Source: Bog-756 sp963704585 (lineage in GTDB: Bacteria > Actinomycetota > Acidimicrobiia > Acidimicrobiales > RAAP-2). Taken from it: 64,000 nt of DNA. The notes below the pieces were generated by a model. That model made no database searches, was not told where the DNA came from, and saw only the letters and a list, made by a program, of their open reading frames with translations. The position numbers and the translations under genes are program-made. Positions 1-6,739 of the stretch are shown here, one piece after another. Location of the stretch: assembly GCA_963704585.1 (NCBI GenBank), contig OY969919.1, positions 1,674,001 to 1,738,000 on the forward strand, written 5' to 3'. Position 1 is the first letter of the stretch. Each line of letters begins with the position of its first letter.

Positions 1-1
1 C

Positions 2-853
2 CGCGAGATGACCCGCTATCGGAAGACCCAGGTCGACGCCCGCACCCAGGAGATCCAGCGTCTGGAGAAGGTCCTTCAGGATGCGGGGATCAAGCTGTCC
101 TCGGTGGCGTCGGGCGTGTGGAGCAAGTCGTCGAAGGAGATCATCGAGGCGATGATTGCTGGGGAGCGTGACCCCAAGGTGCTGGCCCAGATGGCCAAGA
201 GCCGCATGCGGGCCAAGATCCCACAGCTCGAAGAGGCGCTCTCGGGACATTTCGGCCCCCATCACGCGGTGGTCTGTCGGCAAGTGCTCGAGCACATCGA
301 CTTTCTCGACCAGTCCATCGCGGCCCTGACCGCCGAAATCGCCACGCTGCTCGTCCCTTTTGATGCCCCAATCACCATCATCTGCTCGATCACCGGCGTG
401 TCGAGAACCACCGCCGAGATCATGGTGGCCGAGATGGGGGTCGACATGAGCCGCTTTCCAACCGCCGCGCATCTCTGCGCCTGGGCTGGTGTCGCTCCGG
501 CCAGCCACGAGTCCGCCGGCAAGCGCCGACCATACGGCACGCGGCACGGTTCCACCTGGCTCCAGCGGGCCCTGATCGAGGCGGCCAGGGCGGCGGCACG
601 AACCAAGGGGACCTACTTTTCGGCGCAGTACTCACGCATCGCTCGCCGACGTGGGCCCAACAGAGCGGCCGTTGCAGTTGCCCACTCCATCCTCAACGTC
701 ACCTGGCATCTCTTGACGACCGGCGCGTTCTACGAGGACCCTGGCGCCGACTACTTCCTCTTGCGGCACGACCCTGCGGTGGAGGCGAAGCGGCTACAGA
801 AGCGCATCGAGGCCCTCGGCTTCGAAGTCACCATCGGCACCGCGGCCGCATAG
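2..853 (+). CDS. IS110-family transposase, 5' end outside the window
   Basis: C-terminal part of an IS110-family transposase. This family uses a DEDD/RuvC-like N-terminal domain and a C-terminal Transposase_20 domain. The frame is open from base 2, so the first visible ATG (base 8) is internal; about 283 residues are visible against a usual length near 400. The visible part has a charged helical linker, then the Transposase_20 region recognised by ITGVSRTTAEIMVAEMG and LCAWAGVAPASHESAGKRR, and an intact C-terminus. The catalytic acidic residues of the N-terminal domain would lie off window, so integrity cannot be judged. The gene marks the left edge of the accessory region next to the arsenite cassette. 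Confidence 0.88.
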   Translation, partial: REMTRYRKTQVDARTQEIQRLEKVLQDAGIKLSSVASGVWSKSSKEIIEAMIAGERDPKVLAQMAKSRMRAKIPQLEEALSGHFGPHHAVVCRQVLEHIDFLDQSIAALTAEIATLLVPFDAPITIICSITGVSRTTAEIMVAEMGVDMSRFPTAAHLCAWAGVAPASHESAGKRRPYGTRHGSTWLQRALIEAARAAARTKGTYFSAQYSRIARRRGPNRAAVAVAHSILNVTWHLLTTGAFYEDPGADYFLLRHDPAVEAKRLQKRIEALGFEVTIGTAAA

Positions 854-946
854 TTCCGACACACCTCCAGCCGTCTTCATCTTTGGCGGGCGCCGTGAAC
901 AAGCGCGCTCCTCGACTTGCCTCAGGAAGGGGCATTTCACCCCGGC

Positions 947-1014
947 GGCGTCCAGCGCTCGCGAGAGAAGGCATCAAGCGCCCGTACGGACTACCAGGTG
1001 GCCGCCGAACCGGC
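947..1014. repeat. 68-bp imperfect direct repeat, copy 1
   Basis: Ungapped match to 2813-2880, with about 10 mismatches in 68 positions. It begins GGCGTCCAGCGCTCG and ends TGGCCGCCGAACCGGC in both copies. The two copies bracket the operon at 1068-2742. It does not match the attC core consensus, and I recognise no coding sense in it. Confidence 0.8.
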
Positions 1015-1067
1015 GGCGTTATTGGGGCAGGCAGAACGACAATGGCGCAGCCTTTCCGGTCAGGGGT

Positions 1068-1415
1068 ATGACCCCCACCACCTCTGTGATCACCGCCCTG
1101 ACCATCATGATGGTCATGTGCGTCCTGGAACGACGACGGCCCACGTTCATTTTGGCGTTCGCCGTTGGCTGCGCGTCGTCGAGTACCTATGGCTTCTTTT
1201 CGGAAGTGTGGGCCTTCAAGGTGGCCGAGGCGATTTGGACGGTCTTCGCCTACACCCGTTCTGGGCGACCCACGGTGAGGTCCCCGTGTAGCCGCTGGCT
1301 ACGTCGGGGTCCGGTCGGTCCGGAGCACCCGGTGGGTCGCTCAGTGCCGTCGTTGCAGGATGGGGCTTTCGACCCTGGTTCGCCAGCAGCGAGAGATCGA
1401 CACTTGCCAATGTGA
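1068..1415 (+). CDS. small membrane protein of unknown function, coupled to acr3
   Basis: Product of 115 residues. The first ~65 residues look like a real small membrane protein: a hydrophobic stretch (SVITALTIMMVMCVLE), a basic turn (RRRP), a second hydrophobic stretch (TFILAFAVGCASSSTYGFF) and a third ending in WTVFAYTR. The C-terminal ~50 residues are Arg/Pro-rich, low in hydrophobicity and may be degenerate or non-coding. Support for translation is the stop codon at 1413-1415, which overlaps the GTG start of the arsenite exporter (GTGA), a normal translational coupling. No convincing ribosome-binding site or TANNNT box precedes the ATG. I cannot name a family with certainty. Confidence 0.5.
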   Translation: MTPTTSVITALTIMMVMCVLERRRPTFILAFAVGCASSSTYGFFSEVWAFKVAEAIWTVFAYTRSGRPTVRSPCSRWLRRGPVGPEHPVGRSVPSLQDGAFDPGSPAARDRHLPM

Positions 1416-2509
1416 GCTCCCTTCGCGAGGCGCCAGAAAGACCCGTACCGCACGGACCGGTGGTCGGTCGGCTCTCCCTGCTCGACCGGTTCTTGCCAGT
1501 GTGGATTGGGGCCGCGATGGCATTGGGCATCGTGCTGGGCCGGCTGTTCCCTCACCTCGACACCTGGCTTTCGACCGCGAACCTGGCGGGTACGAGCCTC
1601 CCGATCGCCATAGGTCTGCTCGTGATGATGTATCCAGTGCTCGCAAAGGTTCGCTACAGCGAGCTTGGTCGGGTCACCTCCAACCGTCGGCTCATGGTGC
1701 CGTCGCTCGTTCTGAACTGGGTCATCGGTCCAGCGGTCATGTTTGCCTTGGCCTGGTTGATGCTTCCCGACCTGCCTGAGTATCGCACTGGCCTCATCAT
1801 TGTCGGGATCGCCCGTTGCATCGCCATGGTGCTCATCTGGAACGACCTGGCCGGGGGGAACAGAGAAGCCGCCGCCGTGCTCGTTGCTCTGAACTCGCTT
1901 TTCCAGATCGTTGCCTTCGCGGCCCTCGCATATTTCTATCTGCACCTTCTGCCGGGTTGGCTGGGGCTGTCCACTGCCGCCGTACACGTCTCGATATGGG
2001 CCGTCGCAAAGAGCGTCCTCATCTTCCTCGGTATCCCGCTCGCCGCTGGCTGGGCAACACGGAGCCTCGGAGAGCACTACCGAGGTCGGCAGTGGTACGA
2101 AGAGCGCTTCATCCCCCGAATCGCACCGGTCGCCCTGTACGGCTTGCTATTCACCGTCGTGCTTCTCTTCGCTTTGCAGGGCAATGCGATCAGCAAGCAC
2201 CCGGGCGACGTGGCCCGTATCGCCTTGCCGCTGCTTGCCTACTTCGCACTGATGTGGACCGGATCGTTCGCACTTGGCTATCGGATGCACCTCGGCTACC
2301 CATCTACCGCCACTTTGGCCTTTACCGCTGCCAGCAATAACTTCGAGCTGGCTATTGCGGTCGCGATCGGGGTCTTCGGCATCACCAGCGGACAAGCCCT
2401 TGCTGGTGTCGTCGGACCGCTCATCGAGGTTCCGGCGCTGGTGGGCTTGGTCTACGTCGCCTTGTGGGCCCGCCGCCGCTTCTATCGGACCGAGGAGGTC
2501 ACCTCATGA
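1412..2509 (+). CDS. acr3: ACR3-family arsenite efflux permease
   Basis: Integral membrane carrier that exports arsenite (and often antimonite) using the membrane potential. The 365 residues fit the family length and give about ten hydrophobic segments. Diagnostic motifs are ARCIAMVLIWNDLAGG (residues about 131-146), which holds the conserved substrate-binding Cys, and FTAASNNFELAIAVAIGVFG near residue 300. The GTG start at 1412 overlaps the upstream stop, and the gene's own stop overlaps the next ATG, so three genes form one coupled operon. No arsR repressor or arsC reductase is visible, which is unusual for an ars operon. The GTG start is the likely one but could shift a few codons downstream. 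Confidence 0.93.
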   Translation: MSSLREAPERPVPHGPVVGRLSLLDRFLPVWIGAAMALGIVLGRLFPHLDTWLSTANLAGTSLPIAIGLLVMMYPVLAKVRYSELGRVTSNRRLMVPSLVLNWVIGPAVMFALAWLMLPDLPEYRTGLIIVGIARCIAMVLIWNDLAGGNREAAAVLVALNSLFQIVAFAALAYFYLHLLPGWLGLSTAAVHVSIWAVAKSVLIFLGIPLAAGWATRSLGEHYRGRQWYEERFIPRIAPVALYGLLFTVVLLFALQGNAISKHPGDVARIALPLLAYFALMWTGSFALGYRMHLGYPSTATLAFTAASNNFELAIAVAIGVFGITSGQALAGVVGPLIEVPALVGLVYVALWARRRFYRTEEVTS

Positions 2510-2742
2510 ACTGCTTCGACTGTGCTTCGCTCGGTCACTCCATGGAAGCGGTGGCAATGTGCGCCGATTGCGGTGCGGCAATATGTCACGACCACGCCCA
2601 CGTCTCACCCCACTGGCTCAACCGCACCGCGGTGATCAATCGCACCGTGAGGGTCGAGCCACCTGCACGAACGATCCGTTGTGGCGTGTGCCAGGTAGCT
2701 GACGACGCCGCCCGTGCCACCCGCTACAGGGCCACAGCCTGA
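2506..2742 (+). CDS. DUF2180 zinc-ribbon-like small protein
   Basis: A 78-residue Cys-rich protein starting MNCFDCASLG and continuing with MCADCGAAICHDHA, followed later by IRCGVCQ. This CxxC/CxxC/CxxxH layout matches the DUF2180 family and suggests a bound metal; its biochemical role is unknown. The ATG overlaps the acr3 stop (ATGA) and is preceded by a strong GAGGAGG site at 2492-2498. DUF2180 genes occur beside metal and redox-stress genes in other genomes, so a role linked to arsenite export is possible, but that is inference. Confidence 0.8.
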   Translation: MNCFDCASLGHSMEAVAMCADCGAAICHDHAHVSPHWLNRTAVINRTVRVEPPARTIRCGVCQVADDAARATRYRATA

Positions 2743-2812
2743 TCACCACAGTCCTTGACGGGCGACGTCGGGCCGTGGAACCGGTGGGATAGGCGGCTCT
2801 TCGAAATTGAGG

Positions 2813-2880
2813 GGCGTCCAGCGCTCGTCAGCGCAAGCATCGAGCGCACTTTCGGACTACCAGCTGGCCGCCGAACCGGC
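2813..2880. repeat. 68-bp imperfect direct repeat, copy 2
   Basis: Partner of the copy at 947-1014. It lies 70 bp after the DUF2180 stop, so the two copies enclose the arsenite cassette. An internal inverted pair GCGCTCG/CGAGCGC is visible here and is one base imperfect in copy 1. Confidence 0.8.
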
Positions 2881-2911
2881 ACCGATGTGTGGGCCGAGCC
2901 CAGACGCGGGG

Positions 2912-3259
2912 TCAGAGCGAGAGATGAAGTCGTAACGCCTCATCCAAGGCCGCCACCACGTCCGGGGGCAGCTCTCCGAGCAGTTCTCCGATCCGCTCGA
3001 CCGCCACCGCCCTGACCTGTTCGGCCTGAGCCTTCGAGTCCTGGCGCAGCCCGGTGCTCGATGCAGGCAGAAGCACCTGGAACGGATACACCCGATCGGT
3101 CCTCGAGGTCACCGGGACGACGGTGAGAACACCTCGCCCGAGGCGTTCGGCGGTGCTGTTCGCTCCGTCGTTGCTGACGATCACCGCCAGGCGTCGCTTG
3201 TTGGCCTCACTACCGCGCACGGGGTCCAAATCGACGACGCGCACCTCGCCTCGTCGCAT
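2912..3259 (-). CDS. mazF: MazF/PemK-type mRNA interferase toxin
   Basis: A 115-residue toxin of the MazF/PemK family, sequence-specific endoribonucleases that cut mRNA and arrest growth. The N-terminus MRRGEVRVVDLDPVRGSEA is the usual G-[ED]-[IV]-x-x-[VA]-x-L-x-P-x-x-G-x-E start of the fold, followed by RLAVIVSND and LTVVPVTSR strands. It is second in a two-gene operon: the antitoxin stop TGA and this ATG share one base (TGATG), so the toxin is made only after antitoxin translation. It would be neutralised by the adjacent ribbon-helix-helix protein. Confidence 0.92.
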   Translation of the reverse strand: MRRGEVRVVDLDPVRGSEANKRRLAVIVSNDGANSTAERLGRGVLTVVPVTSRTDRVYPFQVLLPASSTGLRQDSKAQAEQVRAVAVERIGELLGELPPDVVAALDEALRLHLSL

Positions 3260-3477
3260 CAGGTGAGACCATCGTCGACCGTCACGTTCCAGAGGTCGGC
3301 CTCGCCCTCAGTAGCCCAATCCTGCCAAGCATCCTCGTAGGCAGCACCGAGTCCTGAAGCGCGGAGGAGGCGCACCGCCTTGTGGAGTACGGCGGAGCGA
3401 GAGGCGAATCCCTGGGAATCGGCGTAGGCGTCGAGGAACTCGACGTCCTCTTCGGGGAGACTGACGCTGACTTTCAT
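3259..3477 (-). CDS. mazE: ribbon-helix-helix antitoxin of the MazF toxin
   Basis: A 72-residue antitoxin. It starts MKVSVSLPEEDVEFLDAYA, a ribbon-helix-helix DNA-binding strand and helix, and ends in an acidic tail (EDAWQDWATEGEADLW) that would bind and block MazF. The family represses its own promoter as a toxin-antitoxin complex. A TAGCAT box on the minus strand (3489-3484) lies 12 nt before the ATG with no ribosome-binding site, which predicts a leaderless transcript starting at or next to the ATG. The promoter lies beside the truncated integrase copy. Confidence 0.9.
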   Translation of the reverse strand: MKVSVSLPEEDVEFLDAYADSQGFASRSAVLHKAVRLLRASGLGAAYEDAWQDWATEGEADLWNVTVDDGLT

Positions 3478-3483
3478 ACTTTG

Positions 3484-3489
3484 ATGCTA
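3484..3489 (-). promoter_or_regulatory. -10 box TAGCAT of mazEF
   Basis: TAGCAT on the minus strand with 6 nt between it and the mazE ATG. This spacing predicts transcription starting at the start codon. Confidence 0.5.
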
Positions 3490-3580
3490 CCGGTAGTGGT
3501 AATTCAACCGGACACCTTCGTGGCTGCGCTCGCCTCCCGGCGGCGGCGGTCGTGGAACCATGGCGAAACGCGGCCTGCCG

Positions 3581-3736
3581 GAACAGGTCACCAAGCTCCT
3601 CGACGTACTGGTCCCGGGTCTTCGGGTTGGGGTACCGCTCGGCGAACGCCGCAACCAGAACAGCCACCGATTCCGCCACTGACGGTGGTCCCCCAAGCGG
3701 GACCACCACGGAGGGCGTTAAACGGTCTGCATCTCA
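3581..3736. repeat. att-like duplicated segment, distal copy (integrase 5' end plus rpsJ 3' end)
   Basis: Copy of 8125-8280 at a constant 4544-bp offset. The best-conserved block (3707-3729, CACGGAGGGCGTTAAACGGT followed by CTG) is identical in both copies and spans the integrase start codon and the last codons and stop of rpsJ. Homology fades just past 3736, where the IS1380 target site begins. Confidence 0.85.
3584..3709 (-). pseudogene. 5' remnant of a tyrosine recombinase gene
   Basis: The first ~42 codons (GTG start at 3709) match the N-terminus of the integrase at 7417-8253: both share AAFAERYPNPKTR and QYV-ELG-LFR. The reading frame then runs into unrelated sequence toward mazE, so the SAM-like and catalytic domains are gone. 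The DNA match is ungapped at an offset of 4544 bp and about 88% identical over 3601-3736. It is best read as the scar of a related element that once sat at the same site. Confidence 0.85.
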
Positions 3737-3741
3737 ATTAG

Positions 3742-3760
3742 CCCCGCCTCTTCACGCCGC
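3742..3760 (+). repeat. left terminal inverted repeat of the IS1380 element
   Basis: CCCCGCCTCTTCACGCCGC, an exact inverse of 5414-5432. Confidence 0.95.
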
Positions 3761-3861
3761 TCATTGAGCTGAACCCGCCGCGTCCGCGGAAACGCCCTTC
3801 CAGTAGGGGAAACTGTGGTTGTCGAGACCCAGCAATCCCCGAACCGAAGGGCACTTCCAAA

Positions 3862-5232
3862 GTGAACGGTAACAGCACTCGTCGCGTCGTGGTGGAACCC
3901 GGTGGGACCGGCGTGGTGGCCCACGTCGGACTCCACGCCCTTGGTCACTTTGCCGACCGATTGGGACTCGGTGATGCACTGTCTTCCCGGATCCCATGGA
4001 GTGGAAGCGGCTTCCCGGTTCACGACCGGGGCAAGGTCCTCGTGCAGACCGCACTCATGCTGGCCGGCGGTGGCGAGAGCTGTCTCGATATCGAACACCT
4101 GCGCATCGGAGGGGACCTGTTCGGCTCAGTGCCGTCGGACACCACGGTCGCGCGCACGTTCCACGAGATCACGCCGTCGACCCGTGCCGGCATCGCAGAA
4201 GCCATGGCTGAGATGCGAGCTGAGGTGTGGTCCCGATCGTCGGCGACGACGGGCACTGATCCCGTCCTCTTGGACATCGACGCCTCCCTGGTCGAGATCC
4301 ACTCGGAGAACAAGGAGCAGACAGCCCCCACCTTCAAGGGCGGCTTCGGGTTCCATCCGCTGTTCTGTTTCGCAGATTGCACCGGTGAGACCCTGTCCGC
4401 CCTCCTGCGCCCGGGGAACGCCGGCTCCAACACCGTGGCCGATCACATCACCGTGCTCGACGGTGGCATCGTCCAGTTGCCCGCCGACATCGCTCGTGGA
4501 CACCGTGCCGGCGACGATCCCGAGTTGGTCAACCGGGACGTCGTCATACGGGCCGACTCGGCCGGATGCACCGAGGACTTCCTGGCGGCCTGCCGGGCCC
4601 GCAACGTCGGCTTCTTCGTGTCCGCCCGATCGAATGCCCAGGTGACGGCCGCCATCTTCAACGCCATCGGGATCGAAGAGGTGTGGCTGGATGCCCTCGC
4701 CCAGGACGGGGAGATGAAGGAGGGGGCAGCGGTGGCCGAGCTCACCTCGCTCATCGACGGGAAGAAGTTCCCCTCGAGAACTCGGCTGATCATCCGACGC
4801 GAACCCCTCCACCCCGGAGCCCAGCGCAGCCTGTTCCCGAGTCTCGACTACCGCTACTGGGGCTTCTACACCGACCAGGACGGCGACCCGAGAGAGCTGG
4901 ATGTCACCATGCGGGCCCATGCCCACGTCGAGTCCCACATTCAGCGCCTGAAGGACTCGGGGCTCTGTCGGTTCCCCTTCGCCGGCTTCGAAGCCAACAC
5001 CAACTGGCTGATGACCGTGGCCATGGCCGCCGACCTCGTGCGGTGGTTCCAGCTGCTGTGTTTCGACGGGAGTTGGCGAGACGCCCGACCCAAGGCCCTC
5101 CGCTGGGGCATCTTCCACGCCCCGGGACGTCTCGTGCACCGGGCACGCCAGCGTGTCGTGCGCATCATCGACGGCTGGCCGACCGCCCAGGTACTCCTTG
5201 ATGCCTACCAACGCATCGAACTCATTACCTGA
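3862..5232 (+). CDS. IS1380-family transposase
   Basis: A 456-residue DDE transposase of the IS1380 family that cuts and joins element ends. Recognisable blocks include VLLDIDASLVEIHSENKEQ, with the first catalytic Asp pair, and VVIRADSAGCTEDFL, with the second Asp. A later block is YRYWGFYTDQDGD followed by AHAHVESHIQRLKDSGL, which should supply the catalytic Glu. The GTG at 3862 lies 120 bp inside the left end. The frame is intact from end to end, so the element may be active. The gene is alone in the element with no passenger. Confidence 0.95.
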   Translation: MNGNSTRRVVVEPGGTGVVAHVGLHALGHFADRLGLGDALSSRIPWSGSGFPVHDRGKVLVQTALMLAGGGESCLDIEHLRIGGDLFGSVPSDTTVARTFHEITPSTRAGIAEAMAEMRAEVWSRSSATTGTDPVLLDIDASLVEIHSENKEQTAPTFKGGFGFHPLFCFADCTGETLSALLRPGNAGSNTVADHITVLDGGIVQLPADIARGHRAGDDPELVNRDVVIRADSAGCTEDFLAACRARNVGFFVSARSNAQVTAAIFNAIGIEEVWLDALAQDGEMKEGAAVAELTSLIDGKKFPSRTRLIIRREPLHPGAQRSLFPSLDYRYWGFYTDQDGDPRELDVTMRAHAHVESHIQRLKDSGLCRFPFAGFEANTNWLMTVAMAADLVRWFQLLCFDGSWRDARPKALRWGIFHAPGRLVHRARQRVVRIIDGWPTAQVLLDAYQRIELIT

Positions 5233-5413
5233 CCGACACCCGGGACCCCGTGAGACGGCACCAGCTTGACGACGCGCGCCCCGAAGCATGTCCCTGGTCA
5301 CTTTCGACCCCGACAAATCGCACCATGACCGTCGTCGTCGTCACAACGGAGCCACAATCACCGGTCCGCACGCTCACCCCACCGGAATGACGACTTCACG
5401 CCACTCCAAAATG

Positions 5414-5432
5414 GCGGCGTGAAGAGGCGGGG
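5414..5432 (-). repeat. right terminal inverted repeat of the IS1380 element
   Basis: Exact inverse of 3742-3760, followed directly by the TTAG target duplicate. Confidence 0.95.
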
Positions 5433-5496
5433 TTAGTAGAGTGCGATGCCTGCACGCCCAGGTCGGACCGTGGTTTTGGTGAGCTAGACACGCTCC

Positions 5497-5994
5497 ATGT
5501 GGTCGCCCCCTTGGCGGAGGTTGACGTGGGTCCTCGGGGTGTCCGTTGCGGTGACCCTGACGGCGTGCAGCAACTCTCCGGTCTCGTCACCTGTGCCGCC
5601 GGGTTGGAAGACCTACGTCGACGGGAACGTTTCCATCTCCGTTCCGAGCAGGTGGCTCGTCTATCGAAATGCGCCCTGTCCTGTGCAGACGAACGGAGGT
5701 GTCCTCTACCTCGGATCACCCAGCGGAGGCTGCACTCCCGACCCGATGAGCCGATCAGCGCCGCCGACGTCGGTGACACTCTCCCAAATCGCTGAGTCCG
5801 CGCTGACGTCGAGCACCTGTCCGTCGCCATCGCCGGTCAACGGACTCGGGGTGGTCGATCTGGGTCCGTGCACTTCGAGAACACCAGAAGCAGCGATCGC
5901 GTGGTACGTCCCTGGGCTCGGAACGGAGGCCGAGGCGATCGGTCCGGACCACGGCCTCCTGCAACGCGTGCTGCAGACGGTGCGTCGCTCGTAG
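5497..5994 (+). CDS. putative secreted lipoprotein of unknown function
   Basis: A 165-residue protein with a classic lipoprotein signal: basic start (MWSPPWRR), hydrophobic core (WVLGVSVAVTL) and lipobox LTAC at residues about 21-24. After lipidation the mature protein would sit on the outer face of the membrane. The mature part is Ser/Pro-rich with four further Cys and no family I recognise. PGWKTYVDGNVSISVPSRW resembles the start of small beta-rich lipoproteins. A weak TAGACA box lies 12 nt before the ATG. It sits alone between the IS1380 element and the HTH/nucleotidyltransferase pair. Confidence 0.7.
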   Translation: MWSPPWRRLTWVLGVSVAVTLTACSNSPVSSPVPPGWKTYVDGNVSISVPSRWLVYRNAPCPVQTNGGVLYLGSPSGGCTPDPMSRSAPPTSVTLSQIAESALTSSTCPSPSPVNGLGVVDLGPCTSRTPEAAIAWYVPGLGTEAEAIGPDHGLLQRVLQTVRRS

Positions 5995-6181
5995 TCGTAC
6001 GAACGGAGCGATCCCTCCGATCGCACTTCGACCGGGCTGCACGACTCCTAGGTGCCCGGTCGTGTCGTTGTGCCCCCGACCCGGCGGTCGGTGCCACCTT
6101 GGGCCCGTCGACGTGAAGAACGCTGAGGGGCACTTCATGCCGCCGAGCCGGGGCTCAGACTAGAGCAGCAGTCGACCCTGC

Positions 6182-6199
6182 GTAGCGTTTGTAGCGTTT
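6182..6199. promoter_or_regulatory. tandem 9-bp repeat, candidate operator
   Basis: GTAGCGTTT occurs twice back to back just upstream of the TAGAAT box (6205-6210) of the HTH/nucleotidyltransferase pair. The position suits an autorepressor binding site or a direct-repeat activator site. Confidence 0.45.
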
Positions 6200-6204
6200 A
6201 CGGG

Positions 6205-6210
6205 TAGAAT
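6205..6210 (+). promoter_or_regulatory. -10 box TAGAAT of the HTH/nucleotidyltransferase pair
   Basis: The box starts 13 nt before the ATG at 6218 and overlaps the alternative ATG at 6209. This favours 6218 as a leaderless start. Confidence 0.5.
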
Positions 6211-6217
6211 GTGGCAT

Positions 6218-6739
6218 ATGGAATCGGCGAACTCCGAAGTGCTTTCCACCCCCAGGGCCGCTGCACTGCTGGGAGTGTCTCGCCAACACATGGCAACCCT
6301 CGGCGACCGTGGGGTGATCCCGTGTTGGCGAGTGGGCTCGCACCGTCGATACCGGCTCGAAGATCTCTTGGGCTACAAGGCCGGGCTGGAGCGAACCTGG
6401 TCTCCCGGTACCGCGCTCGGCACCATGAATCTGTCTAATCGCCGGAGCTTCGTCTTTGGGCTTCTCGTCGCCGCCAAGCTTGCGGCCGATCCTGATGCTG
6501 TCCTGGCCAGGGCCGCAAAGAACCTCCGTCGACTTCGGCGGATCCACTCTGACGGATCCGCAGATGCCCTCCTTGACCATTGGGAGGAATTGCTTGCTGG
6601 TCCGATCGAGCAGATCATTGCCGTTCTCTGTTCCTCGACCTCAAGCAGCATTGAACTGCGCCATGCTTCGCCGTTCGCCGGCGTTCTCACCGACGCCGAG
6701 CGCGCCTGGGTCATCCAGGCCACCCGAGCCGCCGCGTGA
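6218..6739 (+). CDS. HTH (MerR/excisionase-like) protein, probable antitoxin or regulator
   Basis: A 173-residue protein. Residues about 10-50 form a winged-helix excisionase/MerR-type domain (STPRAAALLGVSRQHMATL, then GSHRRYRLEDLLGYK). A helical C-terminal part contains a leucine-rich segment and ends LTDAERAWVIQATRAAA. It overlaps the next gene by four bases (GTGA), so the two are made together. HTH proteins in this position usually act as antitoxin and autorepressor for DUF6036/AbiEii-like nucleotidyltransferases. A TAGAAT box places the transcription start near 6218; an ATG at 6209 would overlap that box. Excisionase function for the neighbouring integrase is an alternative. Confidence 0.75.
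   Translation: MESANSEVLSTPRAAALLGVSRQHMATLGDRGVIPCWRVGSHRRYRLEDLLGYKAGLERTWSPGTALGTMNLSNRRSFVFGLLVAAKLAADPDAVLARAAKNLRRLRRIHSDGSADALLDHWEELLAGPIEQIIAVLCSSTSSSIELRHASPFAGVLTDAERAWVIQATRAAA

Larger units (their letters stand above)
3742..5432 (+). mobile_element. complete IS1380-family insertion sequence
   Basis: A 1691-bp element with perfect 19-bp terminal inverted repeats (3742-3760 and 5414-5432) flanked by the 4-bp direct repeat TTAG (3738-3741 and 5433-5436). Length, single transposase gene and 4-bp duplication fit the IS1380 family. Perfect ends and an intact transposase suggest recent insertion. It landed at the end of the distal att-like copy. Confidence 0.95.

Noticed and set aside
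947..1014. Integron attC site
   Set aside because: Length is right, but there is no GTTRRRY/RYYYAAC pair and no IntI, so a gene-cassette reading is not supported.
883..1067. Small gene upstream of the arsenite cassette
   Set aside because: The frames overlap the 68-bp repeat, lack a ribosome-binding site and have no protein-like features.
3718..4098. Open frame running from the IS1380 left end into the rpsJ-tail copy
   Set aside because: Its last codons (MQTV) are simply the copied rpsJ 3' end; the rest is antisense to the transposase.
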